A DNA stretch of 22,185 bases from a virus (IMGVR_UViG_3300031784_003158:1-22185); one strand, 5' to 3'. Counted from the stretch's first letter, positions 12,078 through 20,034 are shown. Translations and numbers: made by a program. Notes: generated from the letters alone by a model not told the origin.

Positions 12078-12695
12078 ATGGAAAAAATGGAAGTATCAGT
12101 TCGCCAAAATTTAGTTAACGATTTTGCCGATTATCTATGTAATTTAATCAGTGAGAATAACACACATAAAACAAGATTATCAGTAGTTGATGTTGAGAAC
12201 TTTATGGTAATTAAAGGGTTTACTGAAAGTTCTGAAGTAATATCTCCCAGCAAAATATCTTCTGAGTTTGTTGAGTCGGTTAAAAACAAATACCCATATT
12301 TAAAATATATTAGTACGATTGATGTAATATCATATAGTTGTGATGAAAAAGATTTTGAAGATGAGGTAATCTCATATTCCACTAAAGAAGTCCCTCAAAT
12401 CAATTCAGAATTAAGTATTTCGGTATCTTCAAAATTCCCTCACGGTTACTCTGAAAATTACCTTAAACAAACTTATAATCATCTGAAAGAAATATCTTGT
12501 AAATCTCAACCGTATTTTAAATTTAGTTGGGTCGAGTTAACTTGTAAACTAACTAAAACAGATTTTGAAATTACATCAATAAAATCTGATAGTTATTATA
12601 CATCAGAAAAACTATTGTCAATCCTAAAAGATAACTACGATGGTCCAATTGATGTATTGTTAGATGAAAGTAGGTTATTGTTAAATTTATTTTAA
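12078..12695 (+). CDS. Unknown phage protein, 205 residues
   Basis: The protein starts MEKMEVSVRQNLVNDFADYL and is serine- and lysine-rich, with predicted helices at the start and mixed strands later (KYISTIDVISYS, FSWVELTCKLTKTDFEITSI). No family is recognised, and there is no signal or membrane segment. Met4 is an alternative start. It has a TATTTATA motif 28 bases upstream. It converges with the minus-strand gene at 12692-13219 with a 4-base overlap of the coding ends and no terminator visible between them. Confidence 0.7.
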   Translation: MEKMEVSVRQNLVNDFADYLCNLISENNTHKTRLSVVDVENFMVIKGFTESSEVISPSKISSEFVESVKNKYPYLKYISTIDVISYSCDEKDFEDEVISYSTKEVPQINSELSISVSSKFPHGYSENYLKQTYNHLKEISCKSQPYFKFSWVELTCKLTKTDFEITSIKSDSYYTSEKLLSILKDNYDGPIDVLLDESRLLLNLF

Positions 12696-13219
12696 ACTCG
12701 TTTAGAGTAACCTACTATCTGGTAAAAGTCTTTTTTACCTTCACAATACTCTTTAACCAAAACCAATAAGTTTCTAAACATGAAAGCCCCTGGTGTTTGT
12801 TTTTCACATTTAGAAAATAACTCAATAAAGGTAGTTAATACCTGTAGTGGATAATATCCTTTATCCTCAATCATAATGTGATTCATCCAAAATTTTGTAG
12901 GACATTGTAACTTATAATTGTTTCGTTCTTCCTCACTATTAAAAGGTTCACACTCATCATACATTTTAATCATATCTTCAACATATGATTTAACTCTTCC
13001 CTTATCGTATTGAGCCTTTGCAATCAAATCTACAATCCAATGAGTATGTGATGGAGTACGTAACCGTTTACCCTCTTCTTTATATTTTACAATAAAGTCA
13101 AGGTCAGGTCTATACCCTCTACCTCCCTGATAAATCGCAATTGTATATCGTTTATCAATTTGCCAGTAAGTCAAAGGGGTGTGAACCACCCCTTTCTTTT
13201 TAAAAACTAATTCTTTCAT
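12692..13219 (-). CDS. Unknown phage protein, 175 residues
   Basis: The protein starts MKELVFKKKGVVHTPLTYWQ and is rich in aromatic and basic residues. It has a segment RGYRPDLDFIVKYKEEGKRL, then THTHWIVDL-like helices, and four cysteines. I recognise no family. Its ATG (13217-13219) is four bases from a TATATTTG -7 box that shares GTAGTATATTTGT with the promoter before the 58-residue gene; no good -33 box is present. It lies 12 bases after the glutaredoxin gene and may also be transcribed with that operon. Confidence 0.7.
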   Translation of the reverse strand: MKELVFKKKGVVHTPLTYWQIDKRYTIAIYQGGRGYRPDLDFIVKYKEEGKRLRTPSHTHWIVDLIAKAQYDKGRVKSYVEDMIKMYDECEPFNSEEERNNYKLQCPTKFWMNHIMIEDKGYYPLQVLTTFIELFSKCEKQTPGAFMFRNLLVLVKEYCEGKKDFYQIVGYSKRV

Positions 13220-13223
13220 GTAA

Positions 13224-13231
13224 CAAATATA
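13224..13231 (-). promoter_or_regulatory. TATATTTG -7 box before the 12692-13219 gene
   Basis: The minus strand shows GTAGTATATTTGT with the TAnnTTTG box at 13224-13231, four bases from the ATG. I could not find a TTTG at the expected distance upstream, so it is a partial promoter. Confidence 0.35.
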
Positions 13232-13522
13232 CTACAAATTTTCTTTAACAATCTTTAAAGCTTCATCTAAATCTTGGAAATCTCTATCAGGTGCAAAGAA
13301 TTCTCCTTTTTCTGACGCAACATCCAAAATCATAAATGCTGGAACAAAGTCATTCTGAGTCGCTTCAACAAACAAGTCATACTCGTCTTTAAATTTTACA
13401 ATATCCCTTTCTTTAAACTTAACTCTATGTTTGGTTAATAATTCTTTAAATTTTACACACCATGGGCACCCTTCCATAGAGTATACCACTAATACTTTAA
13501 GAGGTTTTCTTTTTTTAATCAT
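13232..13522 (-). CDS. Glutaredoxin-like protein
   Basis: This 96-residue protein has the redox motif CPWC (Cys19, Cys22) after a strand VLVVYSMEGCPW, followed by the helix VKFKELLTKH, and a later cis-proline segment (FVPAFMILD) usual for the fold. Glutaredoxins pass electrons from glutathione or other donors; phage versions often reduce ribonucleotide reductase. No reductase gene is visible here. Its start overlaps the thioredoxin stop by four bases (ATGA), so the two are translated together. It has a basic N-terminus (MIKKRKPLK). Confidence 0.9.
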   Translation of the reverse strand: MIKKRKPLKVLVVYSMEGCPWCVKFKELLTKHRVKFKERDIVKFKDEYDLFVEATQNDFVPAFMILDVASEKGEFFAPDRDFQDLDEALKIVKENL

Positions 13523-13821
13523 AGGATATATTGTTCTGACATAAGTTTTATTTCACTTCCCTGTTTTAACCCTACTGTGGTCATTGAATCGATTCCATTT
13601 TTAAAAAATTTCATTACAGGTACACTTCTAACATTCATTTCTCTTGAAAAGTTAACGTCAGATTCTACGTCAAATTCATAAACAGGTACCAATACTCCAG
13701 ACTTGTTAATTTCTTCGGTTAGTTGTCTACATGGTCCACACCAACTTGCAGACATTTTTAAAATAAAAGATTCTTTATTATCAATTTTACTTTTTACTTC
13801 TTGTGAGCTTATTCTTTCCAT
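13519..13821 (-). CDS. Thioredoxin
   Basis: This 100-residue protein has the classic WCGPC active site (residues 27-31) in ILKMSASWCGPCRQL, followed by a second strand (VPVYEFDVESD) and the cis-proline segment VRSVPVMKFFKNG. This matches a complete thioredoxin fold of normal length. It reduces disulfides and may supply electrons to ribonucleotide reductase or serve as a processivity factor, as known for T7 with host thioredoxin. It overlaps the gene upstream by 13 bases and the glutaredoxin gene by four, forming a redox operon. Confidence 0.92.
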   Translation of the reverse strand: MERISSQEVKSKIDNKESFILKMSASWCGPCRQLTEEINKSGVLVPVYEFDVESDVNFSREMNVRSVPVMKFFKNGIDSMTTVGLKQGSEIKLMSEQYIL

Positions 13822-14135
13822 AATTTTAATGTACTTAAAAACATTTTTAATTCGTTTATTTGTTTAATATTATAATAGACCTTTAATTTAAAATTTGGGG
13901 TCTCTTGTTCTCTTGATAAATACAAAATCAATCCGTTTTTAAGTTTGAATATTTCATCATAAACAATTTCCTTACTATCAGAAAATTTAGAATTTATGAA
14001 TAAAATTTCATAATCTTTAGCATTTTTTAAAATGTAGTCAGGACTTATCTTGTTATCCAAAATTTGAATTCTTGATAGAGTGTTATCTATCTTATCTACA
14101 ATATCCTCAAATTTAAAATCAAAAGTCAATTTCAT
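13809..14135 (-). CDS. Unknown 108-residue protein in the redox operon
   Basis: I start at the ATG at 14133-14135 (MKLTFDFKFEDIVDKIDNTL). A longer frame to 14237 would lie deep inside the PcfJ-like gene and is unlikely. The protein is lysine-, isoleucine- and asparagine-rich and mixed helix/strand, with SPDYILKNAKDYEILFINSK in the middle and a helical end NELKMFLSTLKLW. No family is recognised. It overlaps the PcfJ-like gene by 17 bases and thioredoxin by 13, so it is an operon member. Confidence 0.65.
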   Translation of the reverse strand: MKLTFDFKFEDIVDKIDNTLSRIQILDNKISPDYILKNAKDYEILFINSKFSDSKEIVYDEIFKLKNGLILYLSREQETPNFKLKVYYNIKQINELKMFLSTLKLWKE

Positions 14136-15804
14136 AATATGGAAGATAATCCATTGTTTCGTCTTTGTGAAGATTATTCCATGACAATATTCCATCTTTA
14201 TCAAAGATAAAGTCGTATTCTTTCGTCCCACCACCACTTATAAACTTAGCAATTGGATTGCCCCACTTTTTCAAAGTCACGGTTTTTAACCTAACATCCA
14301 AATCAAAAATTGCACCATGCCAAGTATCATCTAACACATTATTAAACCTTCCAAGTGTCTGAACTCGTTTAAAATGAACTGGTTGATTTTTATTCATACC
14401 AAACTTACCGATTGAAGGTCTGTATTCGATTGATGCTCTCTCACCATCTTCCTTACGAAGTGATATAATTAATGATGAAGGTCTATCTTGATAAGTTCTT
14501 ACACAATTAGACTGATATACTGACTCATTAACATATTCTTCACTACTTTGTAAAACAACAGGATTAAATACCATACCATCTTTTGTTATAATTGGTTTTG
14601 AAACTTGTTCAACAAATTCATTGGAGTATTGTCTTGAGTATTTTCCTCTGGTATAAAAGTCAACTTTGCTTGACCAAACACTATGTTCAGTGATTAATTC
14701 TTTTGATGTTTTAGACATCCATTTAACCGGCTCATATTTTGATATAACATCAAAAAATCTTACGTGGTCGTTAAAAGTATGTATGGATAAATTAGGGTCA
14801 GTTTTAGTTAATAAATAAATCTGATAACAATTATTCATATCCCTTTTACCGAAATTTTCAAAGAAATGTCTTACAGGTTGAAATGGTGTATCGTCATTTT
14901 TAGTATTAAAAATAATACACAATTCTTCTTCAGGTCTTTGTAAAATAAAATCTCTACCAAAGATATCCATCAACGTTTTAATACTTTTAAAACAAGGGTT
15001 TTGGACTTTATGTAATACTTTTTTGATTTTCTCTGAACTTACATTGTGTAATTTCATAAAAGTATCAACCATCTTAAATCCGTTTTTCTGATAGTCTTTT
15101 TTAGTTGGTTTTGGAAATACCTCGTAATACCCTCTCCAATTATCAGGTTTTTTAATCCCTTGTTTGTCTAACAAACATCCAAATAAAGACATCGGTAACT
15201 TACGATAGTTTAAAATTCTTTCAGCTCCGATTTTAGACAAAAATATATTAATACCCTCAATAATATCCAAACTATATGTTTCAGAGTCCTTAACCCCATT
15301 CATAAATGAATAATAACCATCCGTAGTTAATGATACCGGAAATGAGTTTCTTCTAACAACACTACTCTTACCCTTACCTCTTTTTTTATGGTATTCAGTG
15401 TTTTTACCAACAGTGAAAATATTGGTTTTCTTATTAAATGTGATGTAATTTAGTTTAGTACTTTTTCTAAAAAATACTTCCCCAACCTTTCTGTGTTTTC
15501 CACAGTAGAATACTTTTAAGCAAATCTTATCCTCGTTCTCCTCAACAACAAAAGTACTTCTATATACAGTTACCTCACAAAGAGGATTACCATAGTTTTT
15601 TTCAAACTCTTCTTTATCACCATTTACAGATTTATCAAATGTATAAACATAATGCTTACCATCAAAGGATTCTTTGGCATGATATCTATCTTTCAAACCA
15701 AATGGTTCTACAAGAATACTATCGGTAATCTCCCCTACCTCATTGTAGGGGAGATAATAACCGACATAATGTTTTTCATTGATAAGTTTGAATAAGTTAT
15801 CCAT
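14119..15804 (-). CDS. PcfJ-like protein
   Basis: The product is 561 residues from the ATG at 15802-15804, which overlaps the DUF932 stop (TAATG). A TTG two codons upstream is less likely. The C-terminal part (about 410-490) has the pattern of PcfJ-like proteins: EYVNESVYQSNCVRTYQD, then SSLIISLRKEDGERASIEYR and VQTLGRFNN, compared with the family's E..MHHCV..Y, GERLATLE and QIRG.CN. Here the usual His-Cys is Asn-Cys. The first 400 residues are basic and unfamiliar. PcfJ-type proteins come from conjugative plasmids and phages and their biochemical role is unclear. The DUF932 neighbour is also a phage/plasmid-shared family, so the two probably act together. Confidence 0.7.
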   Translation of the reverse strand: MDNLFKLINEKHYVGYYLPYNEVGEITDSILVEPFGLKDRYHAKESFDGKHYVYTFDKSVNGDKEEFEKNYGNPLCEVTVYRSTFVVEENEDKICLKVFYCGKHRKVGEVFFRKSTKLNYITFNKKTNIFTVGKNTEYHKKRGKGKSSVVRRNSFPVSLTTDGYYSFMNGVKDSETYSLDIIEGINIFLSKIGAERILNYRKLPMSLFGCLLDKQGIKKPDNWRGYYEVFPKPTKKDYQKNGFKMVDTFMKLHNVSSEKIKKVLHKVQNPCFKSIKTLMDIFGRDFILQRPEEELCIIFNTKNDDTPFQPVRHFFENFGKRDMNNCYQIYLLTKTDPNLSIHTFNDHVRFFDVISKYEPVKWMSKTSKELITEHSVWSSKVDFYTRGKYSRQYSNEFVEQVSKPIITKDGMVFNPVVLQSSEEYVNESVYQSNCVRTYQDRPSSLIISLRKEDGERASIEYRPSIGKFGMNKNQPVHFKRVQTLGRFNNVLDDTWHGAIFDLDVRLKTVTLKKWGNPIAKFISGGGTKEYDFIFDKDGILSWNNLHKDETMDYLPYYEIDF

Positions 15805-16553
15805 TAGCAATATGTTTCAGCAAGTTCCCAAAGTTTGGTGTTGATTAAGTTGTCCATATTTAAGGATTGGATACCCTTTACTGTTCTAACGTTACGACCT
15901 TGTTGTTTGATGAATCCACCACGGATTAACTTCTCCTGAACAACGTTAAAGGTATTCCATAAGTTGTCTTCTCGGTCTCCATCACGAAGTGGGTCAATGA
16001 TTGTTTCCAAAGTCAAAGATGAAATATCTTCAGTGTTCTTCCAACGAATTCCAACCGCTTTAGATACAAAATCAATCTTTCTGTCAGTATCCATAGTCAC
16101 TTCCATCATACGATTTACTGACTTTTGAATTTTTGGAGTGTTTAACACGAACTGCTCAGTAATCATCTCAACATCACTCATACTCAAATTTAAGTGAGTT
16201 TGTTTCATATCTCCGAATGTCGATACAGGAACTGTAAGACCGTTGGAACATACCAATCTGTGTAGTCCGGCTCCGATTTGAAGAGCTGATGTACCATTGT
16301 GTGAGTTAGTGATTACCGCCTCTAATAATGAGTCACCTACTTGTGGTAAATCTGAGTTACGAAGACGAATTTGGTGTTTACCATACGCGGTCTTACCAAC
16401 TTGTTTTGCCGAACTAACTTGCCAACCATTTTGGATAAATTTATCTACCACATCAATAGTGGGAACCATTACATAACGGTCAGATAATTTTGAAAGTTTT
16501 TCTGTTTGGAAAAGTGAAGGTACGTTTTCTTGAAGTGACTGTAGGTTTATCAT
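15804..16553 (-). CDS. DUF932 phage/plasmid-like protein
   Basis: This 249-residue protein shows the DUF932 pattern: a central AVITNSHNGTSALQIGAGLH followed by RLVCSNGLTVP, later NLWNTFNVVQEKLIRGGF, then VRTVKGIQSLNMDNLINTKL and LWELAE at the end. The family occurs in phages and plasmids and its activity is not established. The base composition is less AT-rich than its neighbours. It has a full host-type promoter upstream (16579-16610) with a 25-base leader, and its stop overlaps the PcfJ-like start. It is the likely head of the operon running down to 12692. Confidence 0.88.
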   Translation of the reverse strand: MINLQSLQENVPSLFQTEKLSKLSDRYVMVPTIDVVDKFIQNGWQVSSAKQVGKTAYGKHQIRLRNSDLPQVGDSLLEAVITNSHNGTSALQIGAGLHRLVCSNGLTVPVSTFGDMKQTHLNLSMSDVEMITEQFVLNTPKIQKSVNRMMEVTMDTDRKIDFVSKAVGIRWKNTEDISSLTLETIIDPLRDGDREDNLWNTFNVVQEKLIRGGFIKQQGRNVRTVKGIQSLNMDNLINTKLWELAETYC

Positions 16554-16578
16554 ATTATTTGGTGTTTAATTATGAGTA

Positions 16579-16610
16579 CAAAGATACATCAAAATTCTAA
16601 TTCAACCAAA
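16579..16610 (-). promoter_or_regulatory. Bacteroidota-type promoter for the DUF932 operon
   Basis: TTTG (16607-16610), a 20-base spacer and TATCTTTG (16579-16586) lie on the minus strand, an exact match to TTTG-N20-TAnnTTTG. The -33 box lies inside the last codons of the upstream gene. Confidence 0.72.
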
Positions 16611-16887
16611 TAATTCCGTAATTTGTTTTAATAACAGGGACTAATACTTCTATCTTTTCACCCTTTTTAGTCATTTCGTCGTACATACCAACTACAATAT
16701 CAATAAGCTGTTTTTGGGTGAGTTGTATTTCCTCACCCTTTTCAGCGTTTTCATAAACTTTTTCTCTTAATTTTTTGTAGAAAGCATCCTTATTCATTTC
16801 ACCGATAAGGTCAATAAGGTCATTAGGATTTTTTTCAAAGAATCCTAAAAGGTTGTTTAAATATATTTCAGCTTCTACATTATTCAT
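16597..16887 (-). CDS. Unknown 96-residue helical protein
   Basis: The protein starts MNNVEAEIYLNNLLGFFEKN and is helical and acidic through VYENAEKGEEIQLTQKQLID, then ends with strands (KIEVLVPVIKTNYGIIWLN). No family is recognised, and there is no signal or membrane segment. A TACATTTG -7-like box lies 18 bases before the ATG (16906-16913), without a good -33 box. It lies 43 bases upstream of the DUF932 gene and contains part of that gene's promoter. Confidence 0.7.
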   Translation of the reverse strand: MNNVEAEIYLNNLLGFFEKNPNDLIDLIGEMNKDAFYKKLREKVYENAEKGEEIQLTQKQLIDIVVGMYDEMTKKGEKIEVLVPVIKTNYGIIWLN

Positions 16888-16935
16888 AATCTAAAATTTA
16901 AACAACAAATGTAAGAATTTTTTTTCAAATTCTAA

Positions 16936-18297
16936 TTACATAATGTAATAAAAACCGTCACCTTGGTCGTCAAGTTTTGATTTCAACTCTTCAGGAATAT
17001 GTACGTTTTTGTTACTGTCTTTTAAGTTAATGAAAGCCAAGTTTTCAAAATCTCCAACACATGCCGGAATACTCTTTAAATTAGGATTATTAGGTAACGC
17101 TAATAAAGTAAGTTGGTTACAATTACATAAAGTGTCAGGAACTTCGTCCACACAATTCTTCAACATTAAAGCTTCCAAATTGTTAAATCTTCCGATACCC
17201 ATTAAAACGTCAGATTTCCATCCTAAATTTCTATCACTTCTATTTTGAATCAATAAATGTTCAACATCGTCAGGTAAGTTATCAAAAAGTTCTTTAGGTC
17301 CGTAAATCGCAATAAACTTACCTGCTGAACTATCAGGAATATTAATTTCAACCTTTTTACCTCCCTGAGTTTTAAATCCTTTTGCAAATTCAGGTTTTAA
17401 ATAATCAGCAATCTCCGCAAGTTTACCACCAGGACTCAATAATTTAACCAAGTCTTGGTTGTGGTCATGTCTATCCATGAACTGATTAGATGGGAAATGG
17501 AATTGGTATCTATCAACAGGTAATTGTGAAACTTGTCCACGTTGTTCGGCGTCATTAGGTAAAATTACATATAAAGGACCATCTTTAATATATCTTTCAA
17601 AATAAGTCAAACCAGGTGATGACGTACACCATCTTGATTCACCTTTATCATACTCATGTTGCCCACCATAGAAACATGCCGCGTCTTTACCTAATTTATC
17701 CTGTCTTTCAATTTTAATAACAGTCCAATTAGGACCTTTAAATACAATGTCACCACCAGGATGTGAATATGTCGTAGCGGCTTGTTTTTTCTCTTCTTTA
17801 CTAGCTTTAACTTTTTCTAAAGAAAAATCTTTAACTAAGTCAAATAAAGTTTCAGGAGTTAACTTATTAATATCTCTTGAATTTTCAGGTAATCTACCTT
17901 TATATTTTTCAAATTTTTTGAGGTCAGTTGTTGTCTTATATAAATCCTCCAAAAACAAATCTCTAAAATTTTTCAATTGTTTTTTATACTCAGGGGTACC
18001 AACTTCAGCAGTAATAGTTGCAGATGTTGGTGCGATAAAACTTTTCAATAACCACTGTGTGTATTTACCAACCTTCACATTATCCATTTGTTCAGGAGTT
18101 ATTGTGTCAATATCACCTTCCATACCTCTTGGTATTTTAGTATCTGGGTCAGCAAATATCAATGCTTTTAATATTTCAAACGGAATTTTCTTACCTTCCT
18201 TCTTATCTTTTTCAGTTTTTTGAACAAGTTTGTCATATAGTAGCTTAAATCTTGAATTTTCTACAATAAGCGACTTTAATAAATTTGTAAATTTCAT
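16936..18297 (-). CDS. Phage protein with WCT motif domain and C-terminal leucine-rich repeats
   Basis: This 453-residue protein starts with a short amphipathic leader (MKFTNLLKSLIVENSRF). The middle holds ACFYGGQHEYDKGESRWCTSS (residues 207-227) and then YFERYIKDGPLYVIL. I recall this W-C-T / GPLY-I combination from other unclassified phage proteins, where its role is unknown. From about 345 to 440 there are leucine-rich repeats (NNLEALMLKNCVDEVPDTLC, NQLTLLALPNNPNLKSIPAC, ENLAFINLKD), which usually mediate protein contacts. A virion or host-interaction role is possible. A TATTTATT motif lies about 15 bases upstream of the ATG. Confidence 0.78.
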   Translation of the reverse strand: MKFTNLLKSLIVENSRFKLLYDKLVQKTEKDKKEGKKIPFEILKALIFADPDTKIPRGMEGDIDTITPEQMDNVKVGKYTQWLLKSFIAPTSATITAEVGTPEYKKQLKNFRDLFLEDLYKTTTDLKKFEKYKGRLPENSRDINKLTPETLFDLVKDFSLEKVKASKEEKKQAATTYSHPGGDIVFKGPNWTVIKIERQDKLGKDAACFYGGQHEYDKGESRWCTSSPGLTYFERYIKDGPLYVILPNDAEQRGQVSQLPVDRYQFHFPSNQFMDRHDHNQDLVKLLSPGGKLAEIADYLKPEFAKGFKTQGGKKVEINIPDSSAGKFIAIYGPKELFDNLPDDVEHLLIQNRSDRNLGWKSDVLMGIGRFNNLEALMLKNCVDEVPDTLCNCNQLTLLALPNNPNLKSIPACVGDFENLAFINLKDSNKNVHIPEELKSKLDDQGDGFYYIM

Positions 18298-18312
18298 CTT
18301 TTGAGTTTTTAC

Positions 18313-18320
18313 AATAAATA
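18313..18320 (-). promoter_or_regulatory. TATTTATT, one-mismatch phage-type motif (LRR gene)
   Basis: The minus strand reads TATTTATT 15 bases before the ATG at 18297, the common spacing in this window. Confidence 0.45.
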
Positions 18321-18322
18321 TA

Positions 18323-19162
18323 TCAATAATTCATAATTAACAATTCCTCACCCATATTTTGCGATTTTCCTTTTTTGGCAGCAGCGGCTTTAGCAAATTC
18401 TTTTTTCTCCCATTTATATTGACTCTCAGGAAACCAAGTATGTAATAGTTCAAAATCATAATACGATAATGAGAATTTTCCTTGTATATTTTTCAAAGAA
18501 TTTGCAAGACGCTCATGGTCATCTCTATCAAAATCATGGTTTGAGTAATAATTTTCAGTTTTCCAATATGGAGGGTCAAGATAAAAATATGTAGTGGGAC
18601 TATCAAATTCTTTAATAACATTTTCAAAGTCACCTAATCTGAAATGACTTATTTTATTAAAATGTTCAACCCATTCAGGTTTAGATAATTTATCTCTGAA
18701 TGTAAGATATTTTGATTTGTATTTACCTTTTAAATCAATAAATGAACTTGTTTCCGGTTTTGAACCACTGAATACTTGAGTTAAAACATAAGCGTACTTA
18801 GCCGCAATATCATAATCAGGATAATTAATCGTGAATCCTTCCCCAAATATTTCTTTTTGAAAATCCTGAAACTGTTCTTTGTAAAGTGGTGGGGTTACTT
18901 CTACTCCTTTTTCCTGACAGGGAATTCTATTCACCTCAGATAAAAGAACTTCGGGATTTTGAAGACACATAAACAAATTGTAATTAAGTGGATTAAAGTC
19001 GTTATAAACAACTCGTTTAAGATTTGGAAATTGTTTTAAGTCCATATTAAAGAAACACCAAAACATTCCTCCAAAAGTCTCCACATATGTTTCCATATCT
19101 GTTGGGTAAAACGGGACAATCCATTTACCAATTTTACTCTTACCTCCAATATATGATAGCAT
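18323..19162 (-). CDS. dam: Dam-like N6-adenine DNA methyltransferase (D12 class)
   Basis: This 279-residue protein has the alpha-class order: YIGGKSKIGKWI (residues 4-15), AdoMet motif I-like YVETFGGMFW (26-35), YNDFNP (53-58), and the catalytic DPPY (196-199) in YFYLDPPYWKTENYYSN. The C-terminal GEELLIMNY is usual in the family. It should methylate adenine in a short site; GATC is the classic Dam target, but specificity cannot be read. No matching restriction gene is present. Together with the beta-class enzyme at 6042-6899 it gives the phage two methylases. It lies 25 bases upstream of the LRR gene, with no octamer directly before it. Confidence 0.92.
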   Translation of the reverse strand: MLSYIGGKSKIGKWIVPFYPTDMETYVETFGGMFWCFFNMDLKQFPNLKRVVYNDFNPLNYNLFMCLQNPEVLLSEVNRIPCQEKGVEVTPPLYKEQFQDFQKEIFGEGFTINYPDYDIAAKYAYVLTQVFSGSKPETSSFIDLKGKYKSKYLTFRDKLSKPEWVEHFNKISHFRLGDFENVIKEFDSPTTYFYLDPPYWKTENYYSNHDFDRDDHERLANSLKNIQGKFSLSYYDFELLHTWFPESQYKWEKKEFAKAAAAKKGKSQNMGEELLIMNY

Positions 19163-19214
19163 AATTTTTTTGGTAAAAATATAACATTAAATCGTAGAAA
19201 TATCAACTTTAGAA

Positions 19215-19676
19215 TTAAAGTGACATCAATTTTTTAAGAAGGTCCTCTTTTGTTAACTGTTTTTTGAATTTTTTAACAGGTTGTTTTGTCTCAACAACGG
19301 GTTTAACATTTTTTTCTTCTTCTTGTTCAAATACTTGAACTTTTAATTTTGGTTTTTCTTCAACTTGTTCTGAAACCGTAACATTCACTTTTTTGTTTGT
19401 TTTAACGTTGAAGTCTGAGGACCATGGTTCAAAATAAACATCGTCAGCAATAACTTCAAGTCTCATATTACCTTTTGTACCTTCAGGTAAAAAGTGTTTT
19501 GTCTTTGGGATATTAACTTCACAAACTCCGTTGTTTTCAATACTACCATTAAACATGTATGACATATCATCTGTCTCAACAACTAATCTAACTTTAGATT
19601 TAGATAAGGAAGTACCTTCAATTTCAATATTACAATTGAATTTATTTGGTTTGTCTGTGTATAAATTGTATCCCAT
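19215..19676 (-). CDS. Unknown phage protein with beta-rich domain and charged tail
   Basis: This 153-residue protein has an N-terminal beta-rich half (FNCNIEIEGTSLSKSKVRLV, then DDMSYMFNGSIENNGVCEVN), resembling an immunoglobulin-like or carbohydrate-module sandwich. A Lys/Glu/Val-rich linker follows (EEKPKLKVQVFEQEEEKNVK), then a basic C-terminal helix (KKQLTKEDLLKKLMSL). The N-terminal pattern seems familiar from marine phage structural regions, but I cannot name a family. Its ATG is four bases past a TATTTATA motif. It lies next to another small gene and near the tail-fibre genes, so a virion role is plausible but unproven. Confidence 0.72.
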   Translation of the reverse strand: MGYNLYTDKPNKFNCNIEIEGTSLSKSKVRLVVETDDMSYMFNGSIENNGVCEVNIPKTKHFLPEGTKGNMRLEVIADDVYFEPWSSDFNVKTNKKVNVTVSEQVEEKPKLKVQVFEQEEEKNVKPVVETKQPVKKFKKQLTKEDLLKKLMSL

Positions 19677-19680
19677 ATCC

Positions 19681-19688
19681 TATAAATA
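19681..19688 (-). promoter_or_regulatory. TATTTATA phage-type promoter motif (19215-19676 gene)
   Basis: An exact octamer on the minus strand, four bases before the ATG at 19676. No other early in-frame ATG exists, so a leaderless mRNA is predicted if this is the -10 box. Confidence 0.5.
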
Positions 19689-19690
19689 TA

Positions 19691-20032
19691 TCAATCTTCA
19701 TTAATTTTAACATTGACTTTTATAAATTTCTCCTGAGCCATTGCAACTTCAATATCGTTAAGTTTTATTTTAACTTTTGTGTTTTTATTTTTATTAACTT
19801 TTTTTTCAATTTCTATCTCATCAACTTCTAATCTAACAAAAAGTTTTATTAAAACTTCCTTCTCCTCTTTTGTTAATTCTTTAATTTTTTCTCTGAATCT
19901 CCTGATGGATTGCATTCCCCCGGCTCCAATGTTTTCGACAATTTTAGCGATAATACAGCCTTCCGCCCAAGTAAATGGGGTATCAATCCAAGCAAAAGGT
20001 GTATTATTCCAAGTGTAACAAACAGTAGCCAT
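19691..20032 (-). CDS. Unknown phage protein with Trp-rich N-terminus
   Basis: This 113-residue protein begins MATVCYTWNNTPFAWIDTPF, in which TPFxW is repeated. The middle is helical and basic (IRRFREKIKELTKEEKEVLI), followed by KKVNKNKNTKVKIKLNDIEV. No family is recognised. It diverges from the tail-fibre gene across a shared palindromic promoter motif, and its ATG is six bases from it. Its position beside the tail-fibre gene suggests a structural or assembly role, without proof. Confidence 0.7.
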   Translation of the reverse strand: MATVCYTWNNTPFAWIDTPFTWAEGCIIAKIVENIGAGGMQSIRRFREKIKELTKEEKEVLIKLFVRLEVDEIEIEKKVNKNKNTKVKIKLNDIEVAMAQEKFIKVNVKINED

Positions 20033-20034
20033 AC

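Noticed and set aside
13809-14237. Longer 142-residue version of the redox-operon unknown protein
   Set aside because: The extra N-terminal 34 residues come from the PcfJ-like gene in another frame. The ATG at 14135 gives a normal small overlap.
17747-18223. 158-residue plus-strand frame antisense to the LRR gene
   Set aside because: It lies fully opposite a well-supported gene, is Ser/Leu/Phe-rich as expected of an antisense shadow, and has no promoter motif.
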